Assembly (NCBI GenBank): GCA_002395905.1 | Contig: DGVK01000139.1 | Location: forward strand, 1 to 13,710 | DNA length: 13,710 nt | Direction of reading: 5' to 3' | Source of the DNA: Verrucomicrobia bacterium UBA4286 | Lineage (GTDB): Bacteria > Verrucomicrobiota > Kiritimatiellia > RFP12 > UBA1067 | Made by a program: the position numbers and the translations under genes | Shown here: one piece after another, positions 6,104 through 13,436 of the stretch | Numbering within the stretch: position 1 is the stretch's first letter | How the letters are laid out: each line of letters begins with the position of its first letter | The notes under the pieces: model-generated | What the model was told of the DNA's origin: nothing | What the model saw: the letters and a program-made list of their open reading frames with translations, nothing else | Database searches by the model: none

Positions 6104-7904
6104 CCGCGACGGACACATACGGGTTCTTCCGCTTCACGTGGCGAACAAGATCGCCGCGGGCGAAGTCGTCGAGCGCCCGGCCTCTGTCGTCAAGGAACTT
6201 GTCGAGAACGCCATCGACGCCGGGGCCTCCAGGATCGCAGTCAATGTGGTGCAGGGCGGGCGAAAGCTCGTCGCCGTGCAGGACGACGGCTGCGGCATGT
6301 GCCGCGACGACGCGCTGCTTTCGCTTGAGCGGCAGGCCACTTCGAAGATACACGACGTCGATGACATAGAGCGTATCGACACGCTCGGCTTCAGAGGCGA
6401 GGCCATACCGTCCATCGCCTCCGTCTCGCGCTTTACCATAACAACCCGCCGGCGCGAAAGCGACGAAGGCGTGCTTCTGCAGGTGAACGCGGGGACGATT
6501 GCCGAGATACGCGCCGCCGGGTGCCCGCCGGGGACACTGGTGGAGGTGAGGGATCTTTTCTGCAACGTGCCTGCGCGAAGGAAGTTCCTGCGGTCGTTCG
6601 CCACCGAGGAGGCGCATGTGAAGCAGGTGTTCACGGTCCACGCCCTCGCCCACCCGTCGACAGCCTTCTCGCTCACGGTCGACGGACGCGAACTCTACCG
6701 TCTGGCGCCTGCGGCAACAGCCGCCGACCGTGTAAGGGATATGTTCGGACCCGAGTTCATGGAAGCGCTGACGCCGCTTGCGCCGTCGAAAGACGCAGAT
6801 GTTTCGGTCTCGGGCTACATAGAGCGCCCGAACCTCTCCTCGCCGACACGTCGAGAACAGTACATATTCGTGAACGGCCGACCGGCCACTTCGTCTTCGA
6901 TCGCGTATGCCATGCGAGAGGCCTACCCGCGCAGGCAGGGCGACTCGCGGCCTGCGGCGATAATGTTCATAGAGCTCCCCCCTTCACAGGTCGACGTGAA
7001 TGTCCACCCTACGAAGCGCGAAGTGAGGTTCAGGGACAACACCGCCGTCAAGCGCGCGATTGCCGCCGCGATCGAGCGCGCGATATTCCAGCCGCAGCAG
7101 CAGCGCGCCCCGACTCCCGCGCCGGAAGTCCCGCTCAATCCCACAGAGACGAAGGCTGTGCCGCGTGCAGAGACGGCTCAGACTGACTACGATGCGTCGC
7201 GCGCGCCGCGTATCGTCGAAGCCGCGCCGCAGCCTGCCGCCGCGCCCGTCGCCGAGCCCGTAGCCGAGCCTGCATCCGCACCTGTGGAAACCGAGTTGCC
7301 CCTTGCCGCCGCAGACGGGGGCAAGCCAAAGCCCTGGGCGTGGTTTCGCTTTCTCGCGACGACGGCGTCGGGCTATCTCCTCATAGAAACCGATTCGGGT
7401 GTCGTTACGATAAACCCTCACGCCGCCCGCGAGCGTATAGCCTTCGAGAAACTTCAGACGACAAACGTCTCGCAGTCGCTGCTTATCCCGGAAACAGTCC
7501 ATCTCGCCCCTCACGACTTCGCCCGCATATCCGCATCGCTGGGATCCATAGAATCGATGGGGTTCAAGCTCGAACCGTTCGGACGCGACACTTTCAAGGT
7601 GGACGCGATTCCAGCGATTGTGGAAGGACTTTCCTCGGCAGGAATTCTTGCAACAATCGCGCGCGATCTGGCGGACGGCCAGGGGCGGCGCGGCAGCGCT
7701 CGCTGGCGCGAAGAGCTTGTCGCGCGCTCTGTAGCGAAATCGTTCGCCGGCATGTCGCTTGCGCTCACCGAGGAAGGCGCGGTGAAACTGGTGGAGGAAC
7801 TCGCCTCCTGCCGCATGCCCTACGTATGCCCGCGAGGGAAGCCGGTCATGATCTTCACCTCCACACGCGAACTCAACCGCAAGTTCGCCTGCGACAGGCC
7901 CTGA
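6093..7904 (+). CDS. mutL: DNA mismatch repair protein MutL
   Basis: 603-aa GHKL ATPase that couples mismatch recognition by MutS to strand removal. N-terminal motifs: ELVENAIDAG (Glu35 catalytic base, Asn39 magnesium), DDGCGM, TSKI, TLGFRGEAIPSIASVSRF, NVPARRKFL, and the second subdomain with FVNGRPATSSSIAYAMREAY and DVNVHPTKREVRF. A Pro/Ala-rich linker runs from about 335 to 410. The C-terminal dimerisation domain starts near FRFLATTASGYLLIE. Its endonuclease motifs are altered: NPHAARERIAFE (441-452) in place of DQHAxxExxxxE, CPRGKP (579-584) in place of CPHGRP, and no ACR-type Cys in VARSVAKSFAG. The start is TTG at 6093; a TAA lies two codons upstream, and the next GTG is inside the conserved VANKIAAGEVV block. 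It overlaps the ftsZ end by 11 nt and lacks a clear Shine-Dalgarno, so coupling to ftsZ is likely. Confidence 0.93.
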   Translation: MSSDRDGHIRVLPLHVANKIAAGEVVERPASVVKELVENAIDAGASRIAVNVVQGGRKLVAVQDDGCGMCRDDALLSLERQATSKIHDVDDIERIDTLGFRGEAIPSIASVSRFTITTRRRESDEGVLLQVNAGTIAEIRAAGCPPGTLVEVRDLFCNVPARRKFLRSFATEEAHVKQVFTVHALAHPSTAFSLTVDGRELYRLAPAATAADRVRDMFGPEFMEALTPLAPSKDADVSVSGYIERPNLSSPTRREQYIFVNGRPATSSSIAYAMREAYPRRQGDSRPAAIMFIELPPSQVDVNVHPTKREVRFRDNTAVKRAIAAAIERAIFQPQQQRAPTPAPEVPLNPTETKAVPRAETAQTDYDASRAPRIVEAAPQPAAAPVAEPVAEPASAPVETELPLAAADGGKPKPWAWFRFLATTASGYLLIETDSGVVTINPHAARERIAFEKLQTTNVSQSLLIPETVHLAPHDFARISASLGSIESMGFKLEPFGRDTFKVDAIPAIVEGLSSAGILATIARDLADGQGRRGSARWREELVARSVAKSFAGMSLALTEEGAVKLVEELASCRMPYVCPRGKPVMIFTSTRELNRKFACDRP

Positions 7905-7932
7905 CGTCCCCTGCAGGGAGAAGCGTACGCCG

Positions 7933-8682
7933 TCAGGCCATGCTTCTTATCGTAGGCGCGGGAGGCTTGTTGTAGACGCGCGAATTGGGCGGCACGGAAT
8001 CCTTAAGCCAGACGTTGCCGCCTATCTCGGAGTCGTGCCCGATGGTGGTTTCGCCGCCGAGTATAGTGGCGTTCGCGTATATGACGACATTGTCCTCGAT
8101 GTTCGGGTGGCGCTTGAGTCCTTTGACGAGGGCACCGCTCGCATCCTTGTCGAATGAAAGACCGCCAAGCGTAACGCCCTGGTAGAGCCTCACGTTGCGG
8201 CCGATGACCGTCGTCTCGCCTATTACAACGCCGGTGCCGTGGTCGATGAAGAACCTCTCGCCTATAGTGGCGCCGGGATGAATGTCGATCCCGGTCTTGG
8301 AGTGGGCGAGTTCGCTCATTACACGCGGCAGAATCGGCACGCCGAGCCGGTAGAGCTCATGGGCGAGCCTGTGGATTGTTACCGCGTAGAGCCCCGGATA
8401 CGCCATGACGACCTCCATGCGGCTCGTCGCCGCAGGGTCGCCGTCATACGCCGCAGAAACGTCGGTCTCGACAAGCCTGCGAACCTCGGGAAGCCGCGCA
8501 ACAAACTCCGCCACGACCGCCTTCGCGTCGCGCCCCGGGCACAGCAGCGCTATTTCCCTCTCGAGATCGGCCGATATCTCGTCCAGAGCACCCTTTGCAT
8601 TCAGTTCCCCGTATACGCACGGATGCAGAAACGCCATTCCATGCTTTACGATGTGTGCAACCCGCTGCGGCAGCGTCATCAT
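7933..8682 (-). CDS. cysE: Serine O-acetyltransferase (CysE/EpsC type)
   Basis: 249-aa cytosolic enzyme that transfers acetyl from acetyl-CoA to L-serine, giving O-acetylserine for cysteine synthesis. A helical N-terminal domain (1-125) is followed by a left-handed beta-helix of hexapeptide repeats (about 130-235), with DIHPGATIGERFFIDHGTG and VVIGETTVIGRN. Asp147-His148 in IDHGTG and His192 in RHPNIED correspond to the catalytic Asp-His pair and second His of E. coli CysE; Asp82 in YDGDPAA matches its serine-binding Asp. The C-terminus ends in VYNKPPAPTIRSMA rather than the short cysteine-synthase-binding Ile tail. Two adjacent ATGs (8682 and 8679) are possible; the first overlaps the ymdB stop as ATGA. 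Last gene of the minus-strand operon, converging on mutL. Confidence 0.92.
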   Translation of the reverse strand: MMTLPQRVAHIVKHGMAFLHPCVYGELNAKGALDEISADLEREIALLCPGRDAKAVVAEFVARLPEVRRLVETDVSAAYDGDPAATSRMEVVMAYPGLYAVTIHRLAHELYRLGVPILPRVMSELAHSKTGIDIHPGATIGERFFIDHGTGVVIGETTVIGRNVRLYQGVTLGGLSFDKDASGALVKGLKRHPNIEDNVVIYANATILGGETTIGHDSEIGGNVWLKDSVPPNSRVYNKPPAPTIRSMA

Positions 8683-9473
8683 TGCTCCGTCCCTTCCATA
8701 GGTTCACGCAGACGAAACGCCTCGACGGAAACCGCCCGACGCGTCTTTATATCGAGATCGACGACTGCGCCCTCTATTACGCAAGGCCCCTCGGCGACCT
8801 CGAACCTCGCAGGCATGCCGGTCGTGAACTTCTTGGTCACAGGCTTGAGGTCGCGCCCGATAGAGCTTATGTAAGGACCTGTCATGCCGAGGTCTGTAAT
8901 GTAAGCCGTCCCCTTGGGCAGCAGCATCGCGTCGGACGTCTGCACATGGGTATGGGTCCCGGCGACCGCGCTCACGCGCCCGTCGACATAGTGCGCGAAG
9001 GTGATCTTCTCGCTCGTCGCCTCGGCATGGAAGTCAACGAGAACCGGCACGTCCTTCGGAATCTCGGCGAGAACGCGGTCGACCGCTTTGAACGGACAGT
9101 CCACCGGCTGCATGAAAACGCGTCCCAGCAGATTCACCACCGCAAAGCGCGCGGTGCCTGTTGTTACCATGCACCAGCCCCTGCCCGGACACTCCTGCGC
9201 GAAATTAGCCGGGCGGACGACTCTCTCAAGCGAGCCTATCTGCCCTGCGAACTCTTTCTGCCCCCATGTATGGTCGCCAAGCGTTATCGCGTCTGCGCCA
9301 GCGTCGAAGATCTCCCCCGCGAGAGCCGCCGTAAGGCCCGATCCAGCGGCGGCGTTCTCTGCGTTCGCGACCACTGCGCCAAGCCCCAGTTCGTTCCTTA
9401 TACGCTTCAACTCCCTGCGCAGGATCCTGCGCCCAGGGCTGCCGACTATGTCGCCTATCATCAGTATCTTCAT
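8679..9473 (-). CDS. ymdB: YmdB-type metallophosphoesterase (TIGR00282 family)
   Basis: 264-aa cytosolic phosphodiesterase. The Bacillus subtilis homologue cleaves 2',3'-cyclic nucleotides and influences biofilm and motility decisions. The dinuclear metal-site residues align almost position for position: Asp8 (GDIVG), Glu39 and Asn40 (NAENAAAG), His68 (GDHTWG), His149 (DFHAEATSEK), His174 and His176 (GTHTHVQTSDA). One ligand differs: residue 67 is Asp, where YmdB has Asn in the GNH motif. The start at 9473 is preferred over the upstream extension to 9731 because the protein opens with the family's MKILMIGDIVG and has AAGGA 8 nt upstream. It begins 1 nt after the Sel1 gene's stop and overlaps cysE by 4 nt. 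The physiological substrate here is unknown. Confidence 0.88.
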   Translation of the reverse strand: MKILMIGDIVGSPGRRILRRELKRIRNELGLGAVVANAENAAAGSGLTAALAGEIFDAGADAITLGDHTWGQKEFAGQIGSLERVVRPANFAQECPGRGWCMVTTGTARFAVVNLLGRVFMQPVDCPFKAVDRVLAEIPKDVPVLVDFHAEATSEKITFAHYVDGRVSAVAGTHTHVQTSDAMLLPKGTAYITDLGMTGPYISSIGRDLKPVTKKFTTGMPARFEVAEGPCVIEGAVVDLDIKTRRAVSVEAFRLREPMEGTEQ

Positions 9474-9474
9474 G

Positions 9475-10587
9475 TCAATCGTCCTTCGGCACCGCGCTCG
9501 TCTCCAGCCATTCGGCCGCCGCCTTGTCCCCGCGCGCCGCGCGCGCCCGCATCTTCCACAGCATCGACCGCCCTTCGCTGCGCTCGACCCCTTCTCCTCT
9601 TTCGTAGCAGAACGAAAGGTTTTCCATCGCAGGCACGAACCCGAGGTCGGCCGATTTGCGAAACCACGCCGCAGCAAGCTCTTGATCCTTCGCGACGCCG
9701 GTGCCGAGGTGGTAGCACATACCGTATGCATCCATCGCCTCTGCGCATCCCTGTGCGCAAGAGGCTTTCAAAAGCTCCACCGACTTTTTCTCGTCCCTGG
9801 CGACGCCGTCGCCGCGCTGCAGTGCAAGCGCATAGTTGAGCTGGCCATACGCGTTGCCGAGTTCGGCGCTCTTGGCGAACCATTTTACCGAAGCCTCCGG
9901 GTCGCGCCGTACGACAAGTCCGTCGCGGTAGCAGCCGCCGATGTTGTTTATGGCCTCCGGGTGGCCGAGCTCCGCGGCGGTGCGGAAGCTCTCGAAAGCC
10001 AGCATCCCGTCGGACCTGCAGCCCAAGCCCTGCATGTAGCACATGCCGAGATTGAAAAGCCCGTTGGAATCCTTCTTCTCCGCAGCGAGGCGGAAGCACT
10101 CGAAAGCCTCCGCGGCGAGGCTGGCGAAGGCGTTGGTCTCTGACTGTGCCATCGCCTGCTCTATCAACGCCGTCCCGCGCGCATTGAGCGCCTGGACGTT
10201 CCCGCCATCCGCCGCGCGTTTGAGAAGATCCAGATCGTTGCCCTCCATCGACATCAGGTAAAGCGCCAGCGGGTTGCCCCGCTTTTCGGCGAACACCCTT
10301 ATGCGCTCCCGCGAGCTCTCAAGATATTCCTTGCGCGTCGCCTCGTCTATGCGCGCTGCCGCAGGCAGCCCCTCGGCGCCGCTGAGCACCGCGAGCATAT
10401 ACCTCTGGAGCGGCAGCCCTGCCTTGGCGTCGAGCGCGACACGCTCTGCCGCCGCCTCATACTGTCTGGGGCTCTGCGACGAGCGCGAATTCAGAAGCCC
10501 GACAATCGCCTCGGACTGCTTCATCGACGAGCCAAACGCCGCCAGCGAGACGGACGCCGCCGCCGCTATGGCCGCAATCTGCTTCAG
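9475..10587 (-). CDS. Exported Sel1-repeat (TPR-like) protein, CTG start
   Basis: 370 aa if read from CTG at 10587. Sel1 repeats are 36-residue helical pairs that serve as protein-binding scaffolds. At least five are visible in the C-terminal half, each with the pattern A..LG.CY..G.GV..D...A..WF..AA..G, for example around NGLFNLGMCYMQG, EAINNIGGCYRDG, YGQLNYALALQRG, EAMDAYGMCYHLG and PAMENLSFCYERG. The N-terminal half is helical without clear repeats. The first ATG (10524) would give a protein with no leader. The 21 codons before it encode a basic start, a hydrophobic Ala/Ile/Val core and a small-residue end (KQIAAIAAAASVSLAAFGSS), a good signal peptide, so export to the periplasm is inferred. 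The partner is unknown. It sits between hisS (4-nt overlap) and ymdB (1-nt gap). Confidence 0.85.
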   Translation of the reverse strand: MKQIAAIAAAASVSLAAFGSSMKQSEAIVGLLNSRSSQSPRQYEAAAERVALDAKAGLPLQRYMLAVLSGAEGLPAAARIDEATRKEYLESSRERIRVFAEKRGNPLALYLMSMEGNDLDLLKRAADGGNVQALNARGTALIEQAMAQSETNAFASLAAEAFECFRLAAEKKDSNGLFNLGMCYMQGLGCRSDGMLAFESFRTAAELGHPEAINNIGGCYRDGLVVRRDPEASVKWFAKSAELGNAYGQLNYALALQRGDGVARDEKKSVELLKASCAQGCAEAMDAYGMCYHLGTGVAKDQELAAAWFRKSADLGFVPAMENLSFCYERGEGVERSEGRSMLWKMRARAARGDKAAAEWLETSAVPKDD

Positions 10588-11813
10588 AGGACGACCTCCT
10601 TCTCTTTGCGGGTCGCCATGTCCTTGATTCGCGCCACGCCGCGCTCGACATCGTCCGGGCCGAGAAACACCGCCTTCGCCGCACGGCTCTGGTCGGCGTG
10701 CGAAAAGAACTTTTTCGGCTTCTGCGGCCGCAGAGCAAGATCGACGATCTCGCCGTCGGCGCGAAGCCGTGCCGCGAGACGCACAGCCGCGTCCCTCTGC
10801 TCCTGAAACATGAAGCCCACCGCCACACCCTTCTTCTCCGCCGCCGCATCAGAGCCGAGCCGGACCTTGAGAAGCTCGGTGACAACCACGTCTCCGAAAC
10901 CAAGACCGACGGCCGATGTAGGCTCGCCGCCGATGGTCGTAAGAAGGTTGTCGTAGCGGCCGCCGCCGAATATCGCGCGGAACTCGCCCTTTGTGTCGAA
11001 ACATTCGAAAACAACGCCCGTGTAGTAGCTGAGGCCGCGAATGACCGATATGTCGAATTCGAGACAGTCGGCGAAGCCCGCGGTCTGCGCGAGCGAGAAA
11101 AGCTCCTCAAGTTCGGCGCAGCCCGAACAGTCCTTCGTGTCCATGATCGCGAAAGCCGCCGTCACATCTGCGTCGGAAAGCCCCCCGTCCTTCATCATGG
11201 CGGCTATCTCGCTGTCAGGCATCTTGCCGCGCTTGTCGAGAGCAAGAAACACCTGCGCGTGAAGTTCGGGAGCGATGCCGCTCTTTTCAAGAAGCCCGCC
11301 GAGGAACTTGCGCGAAGAGACGTGCACCTTGAAGTCGCCGCGTCCGAGACCCATGCGCAGGAGCGCGTCCACCGCCGCGCCGATCACCTCGGCCTCGGCG
11401 AGGACGGAGTCCTCCCCGATTATATCGAGGTTCCACTGATAGTGCTCACGCTTGCGCCCCTTGGTCATGCGTTCGTAGCGGAAGCACTGCGCGATCGTCG
11501 TCCACTTGAGCGGGAAGCGCAGCTCCTTCTGGCGCTGCGCGACCATGCGCGCAAGCGTCGGCGTCATCTCCGCGCGCAGGGCTAGGTGACGCTCGGACTT
11601 GTCGTAGAAGTGATATATCTGCTCGCCCACCTCTTCGCCCGCCTTGCGCGCGAGAAGGTCGTAGCTCTCCACGACGCACGCGTCATACGGCTCGAAGCCG
11701 TACGCCTCCGCCGACGCGCGGAACGCGCCGAACACCTTGTTACGCCAAGTCATGTCCTCCGGGTAGAAATCCCTCATCCCGCGAGGCGCCTCGAAGCTTA
11801 TCCTGTCTGCCAT
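10584..11813 (-). CDS. hisS: Histidyl-tRNA synthetase
   Basis: 409-aa class II aminoacyl-tRNA synthetase that charges tRNA-His in the cytosol. Visible parts: APRGMRDFYPED near the start (9-20), LRAEMTPTLARMV (79-91), class II motif 2 with WTTIAQCFRYERMTKGRKREHYQWNLDIIG (104-133), an insertion domain at about 165-250, the histidine-specific IRGLSYYTGVVFE (258-270), GGGRYDNL (283-290) and the motif 3 region AVGLGFG (301-307). The anticodon-binding domain occupies the end. Residue 262 is Ser where RGLDYYTG is commonest. The start at 11813 is supported by AGGAG 5 nt upstream and by the family N-terminus; the frame is open 14 codons further without similarity. Gap of 26 nt after the oxidoreductase gene; the stop overlaps the CTG of the next gene. 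Confidence 0.95.
   Translation of the reverse strand: MADRISFEAPRGMRDFYPEDMTWRNKVFGAFRASAEAYGFEPYDACVVESYDLLARKAGEEVGEQIYHFYDKSERHLALRAEMTPTLARMVAQRQKELRFPLKWTTIAQCFRYERMTKGRKREHYQWNLDIIGEDSVLAEAEVIGAAVDALLRMGLGRGDFKVHVSSRKFLGGLLEKSGIAPELHAQVFLALDKRGKMPDSEIAAMMKDGGLSDADVTAAFAIMDTKDCSGCAELEELFSLAQTAGFADCLEFDISVIRGLSYYTGVVFECFDTKGEFRAIFGGGRYDNLLTTIGGEPTSAVGLGFGDVVVTELLKVRLGSDAAAEKKGVAVGFMFQEQRDAAVRLAARLRADGEIVDLALRPQKPKKFFSHADQSRAAKAVFLGPDDVERGVARIKDMATRKEKEVVL
10594..10601 (-). promoter_or_regulatory. Shine-Dalgarno pointing at the CTG start of the Sel1 gene
   Basis: On the minus strand, AAGGAGGT is a full-length match to the anti-Shine-Dalgarno. It lies inside the last codons of hisS, exactly 7 nt before CTG at 10587. 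It is 69 nt from the first ATG at 10524, too far to serve that codon. Confidence 0.75.
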
Positions 11814-11839
11814 CTTTTCTCCTGAAGAGCTTTCCCTTT

Positions 11840-13315
11840 TCAGCCGCGCCCACACGTCGGCGGCTTGATGAATGTGTCGTAGTCCAGACCAGCCGCACCG
11901 AGCGTGCGCCTGAGGTCAAAGCGCCCGCGCGCGAAAGGCGCAAGCATCCTGTCGGCCTCGCGGTCGCCGGAGATCTCGTTCTTCGCGTCCCAGGCGAGCG
12001 TCGCGCCATCCTTCCTGCCGCGCGAAAGCTCCATGCACATGCGGCCCAGCGAACAGAACGACGTCGACCTGTGGGCGCCTTCGGCGTCGCAGACGGTGTA
12101 CTGAGGGTCTTCACGTGCGACCGCCTCAAGGAAATTGAGAAAGTGGTCGTCTCTCTTGACAAACCTCTCGCGTCCGTGCGACAGCATGTCGACCTTCATC
12201 TCGCCCGGCTCGAGGTCGGCGAGGAGCTCCGGACGCGACGCGGCGATCGGCCCGAGCTGGCCGGGCTTGACCTTCGGCTCGGGGTCGCTCGGCGTGACTT
12301 TGACCGCGCCGCGCGTGCACCACAGCCAGTCGCCGTTCTCGCCGACGAACTTCACCCCCATCTGGTACCTGTCGTTCACATGCACGTCCGCACCGCCGCA
12401 GTTGTAATGGAGGTCGTATGTCGTGTGGACGTTCCAGAGCCTGCCGCCGGACAGATCCATCCATTCGCACGTTCCGCTCACCGACGACGGATCGCACCCC
12501 AGCCCCCACGCCGTGATGTCGAGATGGTGCGCGCCCCAGTTTGTGATCATTCCCCAGCCGTAGGGCGCAAGCTGGATCCAGCCGGGACGATCGCCTATGT
12601 GCGAAAGGTCTCGCGTATGGCAGCGCGTCCAGTTGTACGGCACCGTCGCATCCGTCGGCCCGAGCCACGAATCGTAGTCGAACGTGGCGGGAACCGGCTC
12701 CGGCCTGCAGTCGCCGCCGGGCTTGTCGCAGCCGAGACCGACTTCGACGCGCGCGATACGCCCGAGCCTTCCGTTGCGCACCAGCTGCACGACCTTGCGG
12801 AACTGCGGGCGCGATCTCTGCCACGCGCCGACCTGGACGACCAGCCCCGTCTTCCTGGCGACGTTCGCGACGACGCGCCCTTCCTGGATGGTCTGCGCGA
12901 AAGGCTTCTGGAGAAAGATGTGCTTGCCCGCCAGAAGGCAGTCGGTCGCGACGATCGCGTGCTGATGGTCTGGAATGCAAAGAAGCACCGCGTCTATGGA
13001 TCTGTCGGCCAGCATCTCGCGATAGTCCGAATAAGTCTTGACGACCTGCTTCACACCCATCTTCGCGTAGCGCTCTTCAATGATCTTCTTGCCGTAGGCC
13101 GCGCGCGTCGCATCGTAGTCGCACACCGCGCTGACGACACACCTGTCCTTGAACTGCTGGACCCCAGGCACATCCATCGTATGGGCGATACGGCCGTAGC
13201 CTACAACCGCGATATTGATCTTGCGGCAGGCGAGGAAGCCCGTCGCGCACCCGTTGAGCAGCAACGGTGCGGAACCGCTGGCGATAATGCCTGCCAGAAA
13301 TTCTCTTCTGTTCAT
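11840..13315 (-). CDS. Tat-exported Gfo/Idh/MocA-family oxidoreductase
   Basis: 491-aa NAD(P)-binding sugar or polyol oxidoreductase family member; substrate unknown. The N-terminus carries a twin-arginine motif (Arg3-Arg4 in NRREFLAG), then a hydrophobic stretch and LLNGC with Cys23, so Tat export and possibly lipid attachment are inferred; Asn before Gly is unusual for a lipobox. The Rossmann nucleotide fingerprint is GYGRIA at 39-44. LQKPFAQTI (135-143) holds the family's EKP motif with Gln136 in place of Glu, a variant I recall as common in exported members. WGAHHLDITAWGLG (260-273) provides the C-terminal domain's conserved His/Asp residues. The start at 13315 is chosen because it opens with the Tat signal, has AAAGGA just upstream and follows a matched promoter. 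First gene of the minus operon. A role in sugar processing alongside the GH127 enzyme is only a guess. Confidence 0.88.
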   Translation of the reverse strand: MNRREFLAGIIASGSAPLLLNGCATGFLACRKINIAVVGYGRIAHTMDVPGVQQFKDRCVVSAVCDYDATRAAYGKKIIEERYAKMGVKQVVKTYSDYREMLADRSIDAVLLCIPDHQHAIVATDCLLAGKHIFLQKPFAQTIQEGRVVANVARKTGLVVQVGAWQRSRPQFRKVVQLVRNGRLGRIARVEVGLGCDKPGGDCRPEPVPATFDYDSWLGPTDATVPYNWTRCHTRDLSHIGDRPGWIQLAPYGWGMITNWGAHHLDITAWGLGCDPSSVSGTCEWMDLSGGRLWNVHTTYDLHYNCGGADVHVNDRYQMGVKFVGENGDWLWCTRGAVKVTPSDPEPKVKPGQLGPIAASRPELLADLEPGEMKVDMLSHGRERFVKRDDHFLNFLEAVAREDPQYTVCDAEGAHRSTSFCSLGRMCMELSRGRKDGATLAWDAKNEISGDREADRMLAPFARGRFDLRRTLGAAGLDYDTFIKPPTCGRG

Positions 13316-13337
13316 GATAGTCCTTTCCTTGTGGATA

Positions 13338-13346
13338 ATTATACCA
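13338..13346 (-). promoter_or_regulatory. Extended -10 promoter of the oxidoreductase-hisS-sel1-ymdB-cysE operon
   Basis: TGGTATAAT on the minus strand, with TATAAT at 13343-13338. The predicted start is near 13331, leaving a leader of about 16 nt that is nearly all Shine-Dalgarno (AAGGAAAGGA) before ATG at 13315. The flanks match the two promoters near 1968 and 2023. No -35 hexamer is evident. Confidence 0.7.
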
Positions 13347-13436
13347 AAAATCATGCCCGGTTGGCGAGAGCGTATTTCGGTCCGCGCGGTGAAGATTTCG
13401 CACCGATGGACGTCCGGCGCCTGCGTACGTTTCAAG

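Noticed and set aside
4943..6118. Minus-strand open frame of 391 codons opposite ftsZ
   Set aside because: Antisense shadow: low-complexity Arg/Ala composition, no domain, and the plus strand encodes a clear FtsZ with coupled neighbours.
7180..7300. Pro/Ala-rich stretch in mutL as a repeat element or frameshift
   Set aside because: It is in frame, matches the position of the variable MutL linker, and conserved domains continue on both sides.
7905..7932. Palindrome CCCTGCAGGG (7909-7918) between converging mutL and cysE as a two-way terminator
   Set aside because: It is a gap-free palindrome able to form only a three- to four-pair stem, with no T-run on either side. It is too weak to call an intrinsic terminator.
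10758..10790. Small alternative genes over the hisS and oxidoreductase region on the plus strand
   Set aside because: All are overlapping frames opposite strongly conserved proteins, without ribosome sites or domain features.
13347..13436. Possible terminator after the MBL-fold gene
   Set aside because: Only a four-pair GGTG/CACC stem was found and the nearby T-run belongs to the promoter flank, so nothing supports a terminator.
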